This document shows, piece after piece, positions 1-9,339 of a stretch of 64,000 bases of DNA (its first letter is position 1; the number at the start of each line of letters is the position of its first letter). Below the pieces are notes generated by a model that ran no database searches, was not told where the DNA came from, and saw nothing but the letters and a program-made list of their open reading frames with translations. The stretch is from Terriglobia bacterium (GTDB taxonomy: Bacteria; Acidobacteriota; Terriglobia; Terriglobales; Acidobacteriaceae), in the NCBI GenBank assembly GCA_020073645.1, contig JAIQET010000004.1, positions 1 to 64,000 on the forward strand. The letters run 5' to 3'. The translations under genes were made by a program, and so were the position numbers.

Positions 1-15
1 TTCCGGCAGCAGCGC

Positions 16-2328
16 ATGTCGGGCATCGTCGTAGAGTTGCACGATCGCCAGCCTCGCGTTCCCGCAAAAGACGTGATCTCTGTGCTGGATGCGGCGCCCG
101 TGCTCGACGAGTCCCTGCTCCGCCTGGGCAAGTGGATTGCGGATTACTACCTGGCGCCCCTGGGCGAGGTCTTCCGCAGCATGTTGCCGCTGGGAGCGGA
201 GTTCAAGCGGACCATCGCCTACCGCATCACGGAGGAAGGGCAACTCGCGCTGCACCTGGCGGGTATGTCGGGATCGTCGGCCCGCTCGCGGAAGAGGCCG
301 GAAGATCAACTCGCCGAGTTCCGCGTGCTCGACTATCTCGCCGAACGCGAGCTGGTGCACGAGCCGAGGCTGCACACGGCCACCCATGCCTCCAAGTCGG
401 TGCTGGCCGGCATGGTGCGCAAGCAGTGGATTGAGCGAGAGGACCTCTCGGGCGCACGCGACGCGGCGCGTACGGTGAAGGTCGCGGTACTGAAGACTGC
501 CGAGGGCAAACTCAACGCCAATCAGAGAACCCTGGTTGACACACTCGCTGCGGCTGGCGGCAAAGTCGCAGTCGAAACGCTGCACACCCTGGAAGTCCCG
601 CGCACGACCCTGCACACGCTAGTCAAGCGCGGACTGGTGGAGATTGTCGAAGAGCCGGCCGAGTTCACCATGTCTGGGCTCAAAGCCCGGCCCTCGCCGT
701 TTGACTTTGAGTTCAACCCGGCACAGCAGGAGGCGCTGCGGCGCATCCAGGACGGCGTGGACGCCCGCAAATTCGCCGGGCTCTTGCTACACGGCGTGAC
801 CGGATCGGGGAAGACCGCAGTTTATCTGGCAGGAATGCGCGCGGTGCTGGCGGCGGGACGCTCAGCGATCCTGCTTGTGCCCGAGATCGGGCTTACGCCC
901 GCGGTCGCGGCGGACCTGCACCAGGTCTTCGGCGACGAAGTTGCGATTCTGCACTCCGGGCTGTCTGATCGGGAGCGAGCGGAACAGTGGCATCGCATTC
1001 AGCGCGGAGAGGCACGGATGGTGGTGGGGACGCGGTCGGCGGTGTTTGCTCCGGTATCGGACCTGGCTTTGATGATCGTGGATGAAGAACAGGATTCTTC
1101 GTACAAGCAGGAAGAGACGCCACGGTATCACGCGCGAGACGTGGCCGTGATGCGGGCCAAGATGGCGAACGCGGTGGTGGTGCTGGGTTCGGCCACGCCA
1201 TCGCTGGAGTCCTACTTCAACGCAACCAGGAACAAGTATGCGCTGCTGGACTTGCCTGACCGGGTGGAACAGCGGCCACTGCCCGAGGTTGAGATCATCG
1301 ACATGCGGCAGGAGTTCCAGGAAACCGGAAGCGAGCAGGTGATCTCGCGCAAGCTGGCGGAGGAAATCAGAGAGCGGCTGGAACGCAAGGAGCAGGTGAT
1401 GGTACTGCTCAACCGCCGCGGATTCTCTCCCGTAGTACTGTGCCGGGCGTGCGGAAGAACGATGGAATGTCGCAACTGCGCCGTTGCCCTCACCCACCAC
1501 AAGCGTTCGCACCGCATGGAGTGCCACTACTGCGGATTCATGGCGCCGGTGCCGAAAGCGTGTGGCGAGTGCGGCAGCGAGTACGTGTATTTCCTGGGGA
1601 CGGGATCAGAGAAGCTGGAGGAATTGCTGCATGGCATGTTTCCGCAGGCGCGCATTGGGCGGTTGGATCGCGATACGGTGCACGGACGCGAGGACTTCGA
1701 GCGCGCGTTGAATGCTCTGAATGAAGGCGCACTCGACATGCTGGTGGGCACGCAGATGATCGCCAAAGGACACGATATTCATGGGGTCACATTGGTCGGC
1801 GTGGTGGGAGCAGACATCGCACTGGGGTTGCCTGATTTTCGCGCCGCGGAGCGCACTTTTCAGTTACTGACCCAAGTGGCAGGTCGCGCGGGGCGCGGGC
1901 AGACGCCAGGAAGAGTTGTCCTGCAAACCTACTTCCCCGATCACTACGCCGTGCAATTCGCGGCGCGGCACGACTTTGCGGGTTTCTACGACAAGGAGCT
2001 GCGATTTCGCAGTTGGATGCACTATCCGCCGTACAGCGCATTGGCGAATGTGCTGGTGCGCAGCCACAAGCTCGATGAAGCGCTCAAGTGGTCGGGTGTT
2101 CTGGGCAAGTGGTTCGAGCAGACGCGGCATGAGGGCATTCGCGTGTTGGGCCCGGCGGCAGCGCCCATCCTGCGGCTCAAGCGCGATTACCGCTATCACT
2201 TTGTGTTGAAGTCAGCCAGCCGGGAAAAGCTCAACGCGCTGTTGCGCGCCATGGTCACCTACGCGACCCAGCAGAAAATTCCGCGCACCCAGCTGATTGT
2301 GGACGTAGATGCTCTATGGCTGATGTGA
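16..2328 (+). CDS. priA: Primosomal protein N' (PriA helicase), 5' end probably cut by window edge
   Basis: GVTGSGKTAVYL Walker A, DEEQ box, zinc-binding Cys cluster (CRACGRTMECRNCAVALTHHKRSHRMECHYCG), GTQMIAKGHD, QVAGRAGRG; N-terminus lacks the expected beginning. Confidence 0.95.
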   Translation: MSGIVVELHDRQPRVPAKDVISVLDAAPVLDESLLRLGKWIADYYLAPLGEVFRSMLPLGAEFKRTIAYRITEEGQLALHLAGMSGSSARSRKRPEDQLAEFRVLDYLAERELVHEPRLHTATHASKSVLAGMVRKQWIEREDLSGARDAARTVKVAVLKTAEGKLNANQRTLVDTLAAAGGKVAVETLHTLEVPRTTLHTLVKRGLVEIVEEPAEFTMSGLKARPSPFDFEFNPAQQEALRRIQDGVDARKFAGLLLHGVTGSGKTAVYLAGMRAVLAAGRSAILLVPEIGLTPAVAADLHQVFGDEVAILHSGLSDRERAEQWHRIQRGEARMVVGTRSAVFAPVSDLALMIVDEEQDSSYKQEETPRYHARDVAVMRAKMANAVVVLGSATPSLESYFNATRNKYALLDLPDRVEQRPLPEVEIIDMRQEFQETGSEQVISRKLAEEIRERLERKEQVMVLLNRRGFSPVVLCRACGRTMECRNCAVALTHHKRSHRMECHYCGFMAPVPKACGECGSEYVYFLGTGSEKLEELLHGMFPQARIGRLDRDTVHGREDFERALNALNEGALDMLVGTQMIAKGHDIHGVTLVGVVGADIALGLPDFRAAERTFQLLTQVAGRAGRGQTPGRVVLQTYFPDHYAVQFAARHDFAGFYDKELRFRSWMHYPPYSALANVLVRSHKLDEALKWSGVLGKWFEQTRHEGIRVLGPAAAPILRLKRDYRYHFVLKSASREKLNALLRAMVTYATQQKIPRTQLIVDVDALWLM

Positions 2329-2417
2329 TGGACCAGGCTTTAGCCATCACCCGTCAGGCCAGGGGTATCGTGTGCTGGCTATCGGGATGCTCCAGCCGCG
2401 GAGCGGCGGCAGAAATT

Positions 2418-2440
2418 AGCCCCGGGCGTGAGCCCGGGGT
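2418..2440. repeat. Palindrome AGCCCCGGGC-GTGA-GCCCGGGGT in intergenic region
   Basis: Perfect inverted repeat read directly. Confidence 0.6.
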
Positions 2441-2525
2441 AGGCAGCATGAAACGGGTTCGAGTCCCTTCAGGGACGACAGGGAGTTGCAACACAGACTC
2501 CTCAGTCATCAGGATGGCGCTGGTG

Positions 2526-2547
2526 GCCGGCGTGACGCCGGCGCTAC
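2526..2547 (-). repeat. Dispersed palindromic repeat family A (half copy), overlaps stop codon of the downstream-ending CDS
   Basis: GTAGCGCCGGCGTCACGCCGGC on minus strand; same core as copies at 4955, 10627, 22741, 29659. Confidence 0.75.
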
Positions 2548-3452
2548 GGCTGGTTTTTCCTCTGCAGGAATTCTCGCACCACTTGCTTCACATCGCGATG
2601 CTGGCCGTCCACGGCGTAATTAAGTTGACGCATCTCTTCATCAGAAATCTTTCCCGCGAGTTCGTCGAGCGCCGCTTTCACTTCGGGGTGCGCCGCGATG
2701 GTCTGCTCGCGAACAATCGGAACCGCTTCGTAGGGCGGAAAGTAGTGGCGGTCATCTTCGAGCACAAATAAATCCAGGGCTGGGATGAGGCCGTCGGTGG
2801 CGTTGCCCGCGGCCAGGTCGATCTGCTTGTCTTTCAGGGCACGGGCGAGCAGTCCCAAGTCCATGATGCGCGGTGACTCGGCAAAGCGCAGGCCGTAGGT
2901 GGCGGCCAACCCTTTGTAGCCGTCGGGACGTTCCATGAATTCGTAGCCAAAGCCGGCGCGCCATTGCGGCGCGTGTGTCGCAGCTTGCGAAATGGTCTTG
3001 AGGCCGAGGCGACGGGCGTCTTCTCCGCGAATTTCAATGGCGAAGGTGTCATTGAAGCCGAGTGGCAGACCGACGGCGAGGTGGAAGCGTTGCGCGTACT
3101 CGGCCTTCACGCGGCTGTACACAATCTCACGCGCGCCCTCCGGCTTTTGCTTCAGAATGGCGGTCAGCGCGGTGCCGGTGTATTCGGGGTAGATATCAAT
3201 GCGCCCGCCAAGAATCGCCTGCTGGCAGATGTAGGTGCCGGCAAGATAGAAGCGGCGCTCGACAGTCAGATGGGTCTTGGCTTCGATCTGCTGCGCGATG
3301 ATTTCGCCGAGGATGAGTTGCTCGGTGAAGTTCTTGGAGCCAACGACGATACGATTCTCGCGGGACGGACCGCAGGCGATGAGCAGACTGGCCACGCACA
3401 AAAGGATCGAGAGTCGGCGTATTGTCGGCATTTTCTGAGACCGTGCAAGCAC
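2544..3452 (-). CDS. Glycine betaine/choline-type ABC transporter substrate-binding lipoprotein (OpuAC/OsmF-like)
   Basis: Lipobox LLIAC; VGSKNFTEQLILGEIIAQQIE, YPEYTGTAL motif of the OpuCC/OsmF family; operon with permease and ATPase. Confidence 0.9.
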   Translation of the reverse strand: MLARSQKMPTIRRLSILLCVASLLIACGPSRENRIVVGSKNFTEQLILGEIIAQQIEAKTHLTVERRFYLAGTYICQQAILGGRIDIYPEYTGTALTAILKQKPEGAREIVYSRVKAEYAQRFHLAVGLPLGFNDTFAIEIRGEDARRLGLKTISQAATHAPQWRAGFGYEFMERPDGYKGLAATYGLRFAESPRIMDLGLLARALKDKQIDLAAGNATDGLIPALDLFVLEDDRHYFPPYEAVPIVREQTIAAHPEVKAALDELAGKISDEEMRQLNYAVDGQHRDVKQVVREFLQRKNQP

Positions 3453-3472
3453 CGTCTCTACACAAAAATATC

Positions 3473-3497
3473 GTAGAGACGCAGCTTGCTGCGTCTC
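3473..3497. repeat. Palindromic repeat family B: GTAGAGACGCAGCTTGCTGCGTCTC
   Basis: Identical 25-mer at 28469-28493; diverged copy at 23802-23826. Confidence 0.8.
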
Positions 3498-3503
3498 GGG
3501 CGA

Positions 3504-4136
3504 CTACCCTGGACTCAGCCGTTTCTCCAGCCAGCCCAAACTAACGTCTGCGAGTATCGCCAGAAGTGCGGCGGGAATGGCCCCTGCCAGAATGACCTGA
3601 TTATTGACCATCGCCAGCCCGCGGAAGATGTATTCGCCCAGGCCGCCGGCGCCGATCGCGGCGGCAATTGTCGCCAGGCCGACCGAAATCACGGCGGCGA
3701 CGCGCACGCCCGCGATGATCACACCTAGGGCCAGCGGCAGTTCCACCTGAAAGAGCAGTTGGCGATCGGTCATGCCCATGCCGCGTCCGGCCTCGACCAC
3801 GGCCGGGTCCACGCCCTTGATGCCGGTGTAGGTGTTGCGAATCAGCGGCAGCAGCGCGTAGAGCGTGAGCGCGAGAATGGCGAGGCGATCAGCGCGCTCC
3901 CCAATCCAGGGCGCCGGCAACAGAAATCCAAACAACGCGAGGCTGGGAATGGTCTGGATGATGTTGGCGCTGCCCAGGATCGGCTTGTTGAGCGCGGGCC
4001 AGCGAGTAATCAGGACGCCGAGCGGAATTCCGATCAGCACCGCGAAAACGGTCGAGACGCCGACCAGCCACAGGTGTTCGAGGGTGAGTTCCGCCACCTC
4101 GGCGTGATTCTGCAGCATGAATTGCCAGACATTCAT
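3504..4136 (-). CDS. ABC transporter permease (OpuCB/ProW-like)
   Basis: Binding-protein-dependent transport membrane domain, RNTYTGIKGVDPAVVEAGRGMGMTDRQLLFQVELPLA. Confidence 0.9.
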   Translation of the reverse strand: MNVWQFMLQNHAEVAELTLEHLWLVGVSTVFAVLIGIPLGVLITRWPALNKPILGSANIIQTIPSLALFGFLLPAPWIGERADRLAILALTLYALLPLIRNTYTGIKGVDPAVVEAGRGMGMTDRQLLFQVELPLALGVIIAGVRVAAVISVGLATIAAAIGAGGLGEYIFRGLAMVNNQVILAGAIPAALLAILADVSLGWLEKRLSPG

Positions 4137-4915
4137 AAGTTGCCTCGCTTCCCGCCGCCGTTGAACTCGGTGCCGAAGGCGTCCACGTAGGCGGCGACCA
4201 GCGGTTCGGTGGAACGGAGAAATTCCTCGGGCGTGAGCACCGTGACCAGGCGGCCCGCTTCCATCAGCGCGATGCGCGTACCAAGCAGCAGGGCTTCGCG
4301 CAGATCGTGCGTCACGAAAACGACCGTTTTCTGCAAGCGCTTCTGGAGCGCAAGAAACTCCCGTTGCAGTTCGGCGCGGGTGATGGGATCGAGAGCGCCG
4401 AAAGGCTCGTCCATCAGGAGAATCGGTGGGTCGGCGGCGAGGGCGCGGGCCACGCCGACGCGCTGCCGCTGTCCGCCCGAAAGCTGCCGCGGATAGCGCG
4501 ACGCGAGTTGGCCATCGAGGCCGACCAGTTGCAGCAATTCCTGCACGCGCTGCCGGATGCGGTCGGCGGGCCAGTCCTCAATCTGCGGCACCAGGCCGAT
4601 GTTGCGGGCGACCGTGAAGTGGGGGAACAGGCCGACTTCCTGGATGACGTAGCCGATCATGCGGCGGAGGCGGATGGGGTCCCATTCTTGTGTGGACTTT
4701 CCATCGACGAAGAGTTGGCCGCTGGTCGGCACTACCAGATGGTTGATGAGTTTGAGCGTGGTGGTTTTGCCGGAACCGCTGCGGCCCAGGAGCACTAGGG
4801 TTTCGCCGCGCCGAACCTCGAGATTCAGATCCTGTAGGAGTTCACGGCCGCCGTCGACGTGGAAGGAGACGTTGCGGAACTCGATGGCAGGACCGTGGTG
4901 TGGGGAATCGTTCAT
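4133..4915 (-). CDS. ABC transporter ATP-binding protein (OpuCA/ProV-like)
   Basis: Walker A GRSGSGKTT, LSGGQRQRVGVARAL, Walker B LLMDEPFGALD; start chosen at MNDSPHH (ORF opens to 4966). Confidence 0.9.
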   Translation of the reverse strand: MNDSPHHGPAIEFRNVSFHVDGGRELLQDLNLEVRRGETLVLLGRSGSGKTTTLKLINHLVVPTSGQLFVDGKSTQEWDPIRLRRMIGYVIQEVGLFPHFTVARNIGLVPQIEDWPADRIRQRVQELLQLVGLDGQLASRYPRQLSGGQRQRVGVARALAADPPILLMDEPFGALDPITRAELQREFLALQKRLQKTVVFVTHDLREALLLGTRIALMEAGRLVTVLTPEEFLRSTEPLVAAYVDAFGTEFNGGGKRGNL

Positions 4916-4954
4916 GGTGCTCTCTGGTTGTCCCGACAGCATCGGCGACGCCAA

Positions 4955-5003
4955 ATGCGGGGGCAAGATGCCCCCGCGACAGCCGGCGGGACGCCGGCGC
5001 TAC
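4955..5003 (-). repeat. Dispersed palindromic repeat family A, two-palindrome copy
   Basis: Reverse complement GTAGCGCCGGCGTCCCGCCGGCTGTCGCGGGGGCATCTTGCCCCCGCAT. Confidence 0.8.
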
Positions 5004-5011
5004 AAGAACCG

Positions 5012-5698
5012 CTACGGCTGGTATGCCGCGGGCGGCAGGCCCGTAATTCTGATTCCCGAGTGGCCTTTGTGCCGGATGTTGAGGCCGATCAGCAGCGCCG
5101 TGACCTGCTCCAGGATGCGTGCGTTTTCCAGTTTGCCGCCATCGATGGCACGCACGCCAGGAATCTTCGCGGCCAGGGCCCGCGCGACGATGCCGGCCTC
5201 GGCATCGTCGCTGCAGACAAGTATGTCGCAGTCCACAGGGCCTTCTGCATTCAGCAGTTCCGCGGACGCATTCTGGAACGCTGCCACCACCGAGACTCCC
5301 TTGGGCACGATTTCCGCGGTTTCTTGTGCTGCGGAGCCTTGCCAGACTCCGAGCGTACGTGCAGCTCGGCCTCCGACGCTGGCCGCCAGCGGCACGGTGG
5401 CATCGATCACGATGCTCCCAGGCTGAATCGCCGGCTTGATGTGCTTCAGCAGATTGGCGTGGCCTTCAAAGGGGATCGTGAGAACCAGCAGGTTCGACTC
5501 TGCGCACGCGGCTGCGTTTTCCTCGCCCGACACCGGGGCGTTTCCTCCGACTCGCGCCTTGATCTTTGCGGCTGCATCCTGGGCGCGCTTCAGGTCGCGC
5601 GATCCGATGATCACGGTCTCTCCCGCCTGGGCCCAACGCAGCGCCAGGCCAAAGCCCTCCGGCCCGGTGCCGCCGAGGACGGCGATGGGGCGGCTCAT
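5012..5698 (-). CDS. F420-dependent NADP+ oxidoreductase (Fno/NpdG-like)
   Basis: N-terminal Rossmann IAVLGGTGPEGFGLALRWAQAGETVIIGSRD; last gene of cof operon. Confidence 0.9.
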   Translation of the reverse strand: MSRPIAVLGGTGPEGFGLALRWAQAGETVIIGSRDLKRAQDAAAKIKARVGGNAPVSGEENAAACAESNLLVLTIPFEGHANLLKHIKPAIQPGSIVIDATVPLAASVGGRAARTLGVWQGSAAQETAEIVPKGVSVVAAFQNASAELLNAEGPVDCDILVCSDDAEAGIVARALAAKIPGVRAIDGGKLENARILEQVTALLIGLNIRHKGHSGIRITGLPPAAYQP

Positions 5699-6927
5699 GC
5701 GAACTCCGGCTCGAAGGCTTCTTCCGTTGTCAATGTGTGGGGCTGCAACTTGATGTGGATGCGCGAGTAGGTCGTGTTGCGCTCGGCGGGAATGCGGCCG
5801 GCTTCCAGAATCAGCGACTGAAATTCTTCCGGACTGGTGTATTGCCCGGCGGTGGCTCCGGCTTCGCGCGAGATATTCTCTTCCATCAAGGTCCCCCCGT
5901 AATCATTCGCGCCCGCGTGCAGGCATAGCTGCGACAGGCGGCGATTGAGCTTCACCCACGAGACTTGAATGTTGTTGATGGCGCCTGCCAGCATCACCCG
6001 CGCAAGAGCGTGAATCTTGAGGTGCTCGGCCAGCGTGGGCCCGGGCCGCGAGAGCCCCTGTTGGAAGAGCAGTGTGTTCTGATGTACGAATCCCAGAGGC
6101 ACAAATTCGGTGAAGCCGCCACTCTCCTGCTGCATTTCGCGCAATAGCAGAAGCTGATTGACCCAGTGCGCAGAAGTTTCCACGTGGCCGTACATCAAGG
6201 TGGACGTGCTGCGGATGCCGCAGCGGTGGGCGGTGCGGATGACCTGCTTCCACTGTTCGGTGGAGAGCTTGTTGCGCGAGAGAACGAAGCGGACATCATC
6301 GTCGAGAATTTCCGCGGCGGTTCCGGGTAGCGTATCGAGTCCGTTGTCGCGCAGCATGCACAGGTAATCGTCGAGCGGCATGCCGGTGAGTTCCACGCCG
6401 TACACGATCTCCATGGGCGAGAAGGCGTGAATGTGCATGCCGGGCACGGCGTTCTTCACCGCGCGCAGGATGTCGCGGTAGTAAGACGAAGGCAGTCCGT
6501 GGGGCAAACCTCCTTGAATACAGACTTCGGTGGCACCCAGATCCCAGGCTTCGCGAGCTTTCTGAGCGACTTGCTCCAGGTTGAGAAAATAGGAGTCGGA
6601 TTCGCGCGGGCCACGGCTGAAGGCGCAGAACTTGCAGCCGACAAAACAGACATTGGTGAAATTGATATTGCGGTTGACCACATAGGTGACGAGATTTCCC
6701 GCCAGCTCCCGGCGCAGCGCATCGGCGGCAACCAGCAGGCCAACCAGATCGTCGCCTTCGGCGTTCGCCAGCAGCAGGCACTGCTCACGCGAAAGCGCGC
6801 CGCCATCCTGAGCGTCCATCACGCACTCAAGCGCGGTGCGCGCTTCAGGTGTCATCCGAGGTGCGACGTCCGGCCATTCCAGCGAGGGGAAGCTCTCCAG
6901 TTCCGATTGGGTTAGAGCACGGGCCAC
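5695..6927 (-). CDS. cofH: FO synthase subunit 2 (radical SAM, CofH)
   Basis: NRNINFTNVCFVGCKFCAF CxxxCxxC radical SAM motif, QGGLPHGLPSSYYRDILR, HAFSPMEI. Confidence 0.93.
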   Translation of the reverse strand: MARALTQSELESFPSLEWPDVAPRMTPEARTALECVMDAQDGGALSREQCLLLANAEGDDLVGLLVAADALRRELAGNLVTYVVNRNINFTNVCFVGCKFCAFSRGPRESDSYFLNLEQVAQKAREAWDLGATEVCIQGGLPHGLPSSYYRDILRAVKNAVPGMHIHAFSPMEIVYGVELTGMPLDDYLCMLRDNGLDTLPGTAAEILDDDVRFVLSRNKLSTEQWKQVIRTAHRCGIRSTSTLMYGHVETSAHWVNQLLLLREMQQESGGFTEFVPLGFVHQNTLLFQQGLSRPGPTLAEHLKIHALARVMLAGAINNIQVSWVKLNRRLSQLCLHAGANDYGGTLMEENISREAGATAGQYTSPEEFQSLILEAGRIPAERNTTYSRIHIKLQPHTLTTEEAFEPEFA

Positions 6928-6946
6928 AACTCCTCCATTGCACCAG

Positions 6947-7717
6947 TCAGCGAAACAGATCGTTGGCCGCCGGGCGGATCAGGTCGCGGGCGCTGCCCCG
7001 TCCCGGGCGATAACGGAATCCTCGAATGATACACGCTGGTGTGCGAGTTAGCTTGCCGCAGACCAGGCCGGCGGCGCAAGCCAGTTCATCGGCCACAGCA
7101 TCCACGCTGACGCGCAGTTGGTAACCGTGAGGGTCGCGGCGTCCGCGATCATCATGCAGAGGCTTCATGCCGGCCACCCCGATCGCGGCCTCGGTCAGGC
7201 CCTCGCGCCAGGGCCGCCCGAAAGTATCAGTGATGAGGACGGGGATCGAAAGTCGCAGACGTTTTTTCAGTTCGCGGTGCAGTTGCGCCGCCGAGCGGTC
7301 CGGATCTTCGGGAAGCAAGAGCGCGTGACGGCCACCGTCCACGTTGGAAACATCCACCCCGCTGTTCGCGCAGACCAGGCCGTGGCGGGTCTCGGTGATC
7401 AGAACGGTGCGCTTGCGGCGGACAATGCGCTTGCTCTGGGCGAGGGCCAGTTGGGTGACGCGCGCATCGAGATGGTGGCGGCGGGCCCAGGCGCGCAAAG
7501 CGGCAGACGGCTTGACCGTGTTCAGCGGTACGAGTTGCCCTTCCGCCTTGGAAACGATCTTGTGTTTCACGACGAGGATGTCGCCGCGAACCAGCGACAA
7601 CTCTTGATGCTTCAGGGCCTCCAGGAGTTTTTCGGCGACTGAGTCTCCGGGACGAACTTCGCCAGCAACGGGAATTGGAATAATTCGCAGCTCTTGACTC
7701 AGGTTCGGCGGGCTCAT
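6947..7717 (-). CDS. cofE: Coenzyme F420-0:L-glutamate ligase, single-domain (CofE)
   Basis: GDILVVKHKIVSKAEG, CANSGVDVSN, ITDTFGRPWREG motifs of CofE/FbiB N-domain; no nitroreductase-like C-domain. Confidence 0.93.
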   Translation of the reverse strand: MSPPNLSQELRIIPIPVAGEVRPGDSVAEKLLEALKHQELSLVRGDILVVKHKIVSKAEGQLVPLNTVKPSAALRAWARRHHLDARVTQLALAQSKRIVRRKRTVLITETRHGLVCANSGVDVSNVDGGRHALLLPEDPDRSAAQLHRELKKRLRLSIPVLITDTFGRPWREGLTEAAIGVAGMKPLHDDRGRRDPHGYQLRVSVDAVADELACAAGLVCGKLTRTPACIIRGFRYRPGRGSARDLIRPAANDLFR

Positions 7718-8371
7718 CTACTCGTTCACTGCCCGAGGGAGGTCTGTCAGGTCCCACTGCCGGACCAGTCGCTGGGTGCGGGTTTCGCCAGCGGCGGCGG
7801 CGAGTTGCCGCAGGTCCGATGGATTATCGATATCGAGCCCAATCCCGGACAGCGGCAGCACCACACACGGTTTCTGCGTCGCCTTCGCCGCTGCCAGATG
7901 CGGTTTGAAGCTGTCGTTGCCGAAGCGCAAGGGAAACAATCCCGCGGGACGTCGCCAGGCCGCGTTGGTGCCGCGGCCGTCGGCTGCCGGTACGAGCACA
8001 GAACCCTCGCTGGGTGCGAGCTTCAGAATTGTTTCCAGCTCCCAAGTCCGGATCAAGGGAATGTCGCCGGGGATGACCAGCGTGCTGTCTACTCCGCGCG
8101 ACTGGCAGACCTGCGTTGCCATCTCAATCGCATCGGTTTCGCTGCGGTTGACGTGGTCAGCAATCACCTCAAAATCGAAACGTTGTGCCAGATCGAGTGC
8201 AAAAGGGTCGCTGGTCACGACCACGACCTCCGGCCGGTTCGCCCAGGTGCCAAGGGTTTCGAGCACATCGAACAACATGGCGTGGGCGAGTTCCACGCGG
8301 CTGGCCTGGTCGAGCACCGCAGCCAGGCGTTGTTTGGCATTCGCGAGATTCTTGACCGGAACCAGGATCAT
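7718..8371 (-). CDS. cofC: Phospholactate/PEP guanylyltransferase (CofC/FbiD)
   Basis: MILVPVKNLANAKQRLAAVL...VIPGDIPLI; start overlaps cofD stop (ATGA at 8368-8371). Confidence 0.92.
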   Translation of the reverse strand: MILVPVKNLANAKQRLAAVLDQASRVELAHAMLFDVLETLGTWANRPEVVVVTSDPFALDLAQRFDFEVIADHVNRSETDAIEMATQVCQSRGVDSTLVIPGDIPLIRTWELETILKLAPSEGSVLVPAADGRGTNAAWRRPAGLFPLRFGNDSFKPHLAAAKATQKPCVVLPLSGIGLDIDNPSDLRQLAAAAGETRTQRLVRQWDLTDLPRAVNE

Positions 8372-9339
8372 GAGGGATCCGAGGCCTTGTGAGCTTTGCT
8401 TTCCCCGTAAACCACGGACAGGACCGTCCGCGCCAGATTCGCCTTGTCGTCGGAAGTCCGCATAATCGTGGAGGCACAATACACCCGCAGGCCGGAGCGC
8501 TTCAATTCCTCAGCGGCCTGTGCATCCCGGGTGTCTGCAATCAGTATGTCGAGGAAGTCGTGATACGCCTGGGCGACTCCCGCGATTGAGACCGGAAGCC
8601 CCTGCGCAGCCATTAAGACATCAGCGGGACCGGAGACGGCAGCGCCCGCGACGATCGGCGTAACCGCAACCACGGGCGCCTGGGTTTGCTTTAAAGCCTC
8701 TCGTATGCCCGGCACCGCGAGAATGGGCCCAATGCTGGTTACGGGATTACTCGGAGCCAGCAGCACCACACTCGCTGATAGGATGGCATCTACAACGCCA
8801 GGTGCAGGCTGGGCCTCAGCGGCACCCGCGAAACGCACCGACTCCACCGGGTCCTGATACCAGCGTTGGACGAAGTACTCCTCGAAGCTGAGCTCCCCAA
8901 TCGGAGTCTTGACCCTGGTTTCCACTCGCGAGTCGCTCATGGGCAGAATGGTCGCCTGCACCCCCAGCTTGGCGGCAATCTCCAAGGTTGCTTCGGTCAA
9001 CGTTTTTCCCTTGGCGAGCAATCGGGTACGCAGCAGGTGGACCGCGAGGTCGCGATCGCCCACCTGAAACCAGATCGGCTGGCCCAACTGTCCCATGGCC
9101 TGCAGGCAGAAAAAGGTGTCACCCTTGACGCCCCAGCCGCGCTCCTTGCTAAGCAGCCCGGAGAGCACGTAGGTGATCGAGTCCAGGTCGGGCGAGACGT
9201 ACAGGCTCCACCACTCCAGATCGTCTCCGGTGTTCACGATGATGGTGAGTTCCTGCGGCGCGACCACCTGGCGCAGGCCGTCGATAAACTTGGCGCCTCC
9301 TGTTCCGCCGGTGAGTACGACGATCATGCAGCCCTCCAC
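8368..9339 (-). CDS. cofD: 2-phospho-L-lactate transferase (CofD/FbiA)
   Basis: VVLTGGTGGAKFIDGLRQ, NTGDDLEWWSLYVSPDLDSITY, LAPSNPVTSIGPIL. Confidence 0.95.
   Translation of the reverse strand: MEGCMIVVLTGGTGGAKFIDGLRQVVAPQELTIIVNTGDDLEWWSLYVSPDLDSITYVLSGLLSKERGWGVKGDTFFCLQAMGQLGQPIWFQVGDRDLAVHLLRTRLLAKGKTLTEATLEIAAKLGVQATILPMSDSRVETRVKTPIGELSFEEYFVQRWYQDPVESVRFAGAAEAQPAPGVVDAILSASVVLLAPSNPVTSIGPILAVPGIREALKQTQAPVVAVTPIVAGAAVSGPADVLMAAQGLPVSIAGVAQAYHDFLDILIADTRDAQAAEELKRSGLRVYCASTIMRTSDDKANLARTVLSVVYGESKAHKASDPS

Noticed and set aside
2455-2490. GGGTTCGAGTCCC resembling a tRNA T-arm
   Set aside because: No acceptor, D or anticodon arm can be folded around it; it instead pairs as GTCCC-TTCA-GGGAC.
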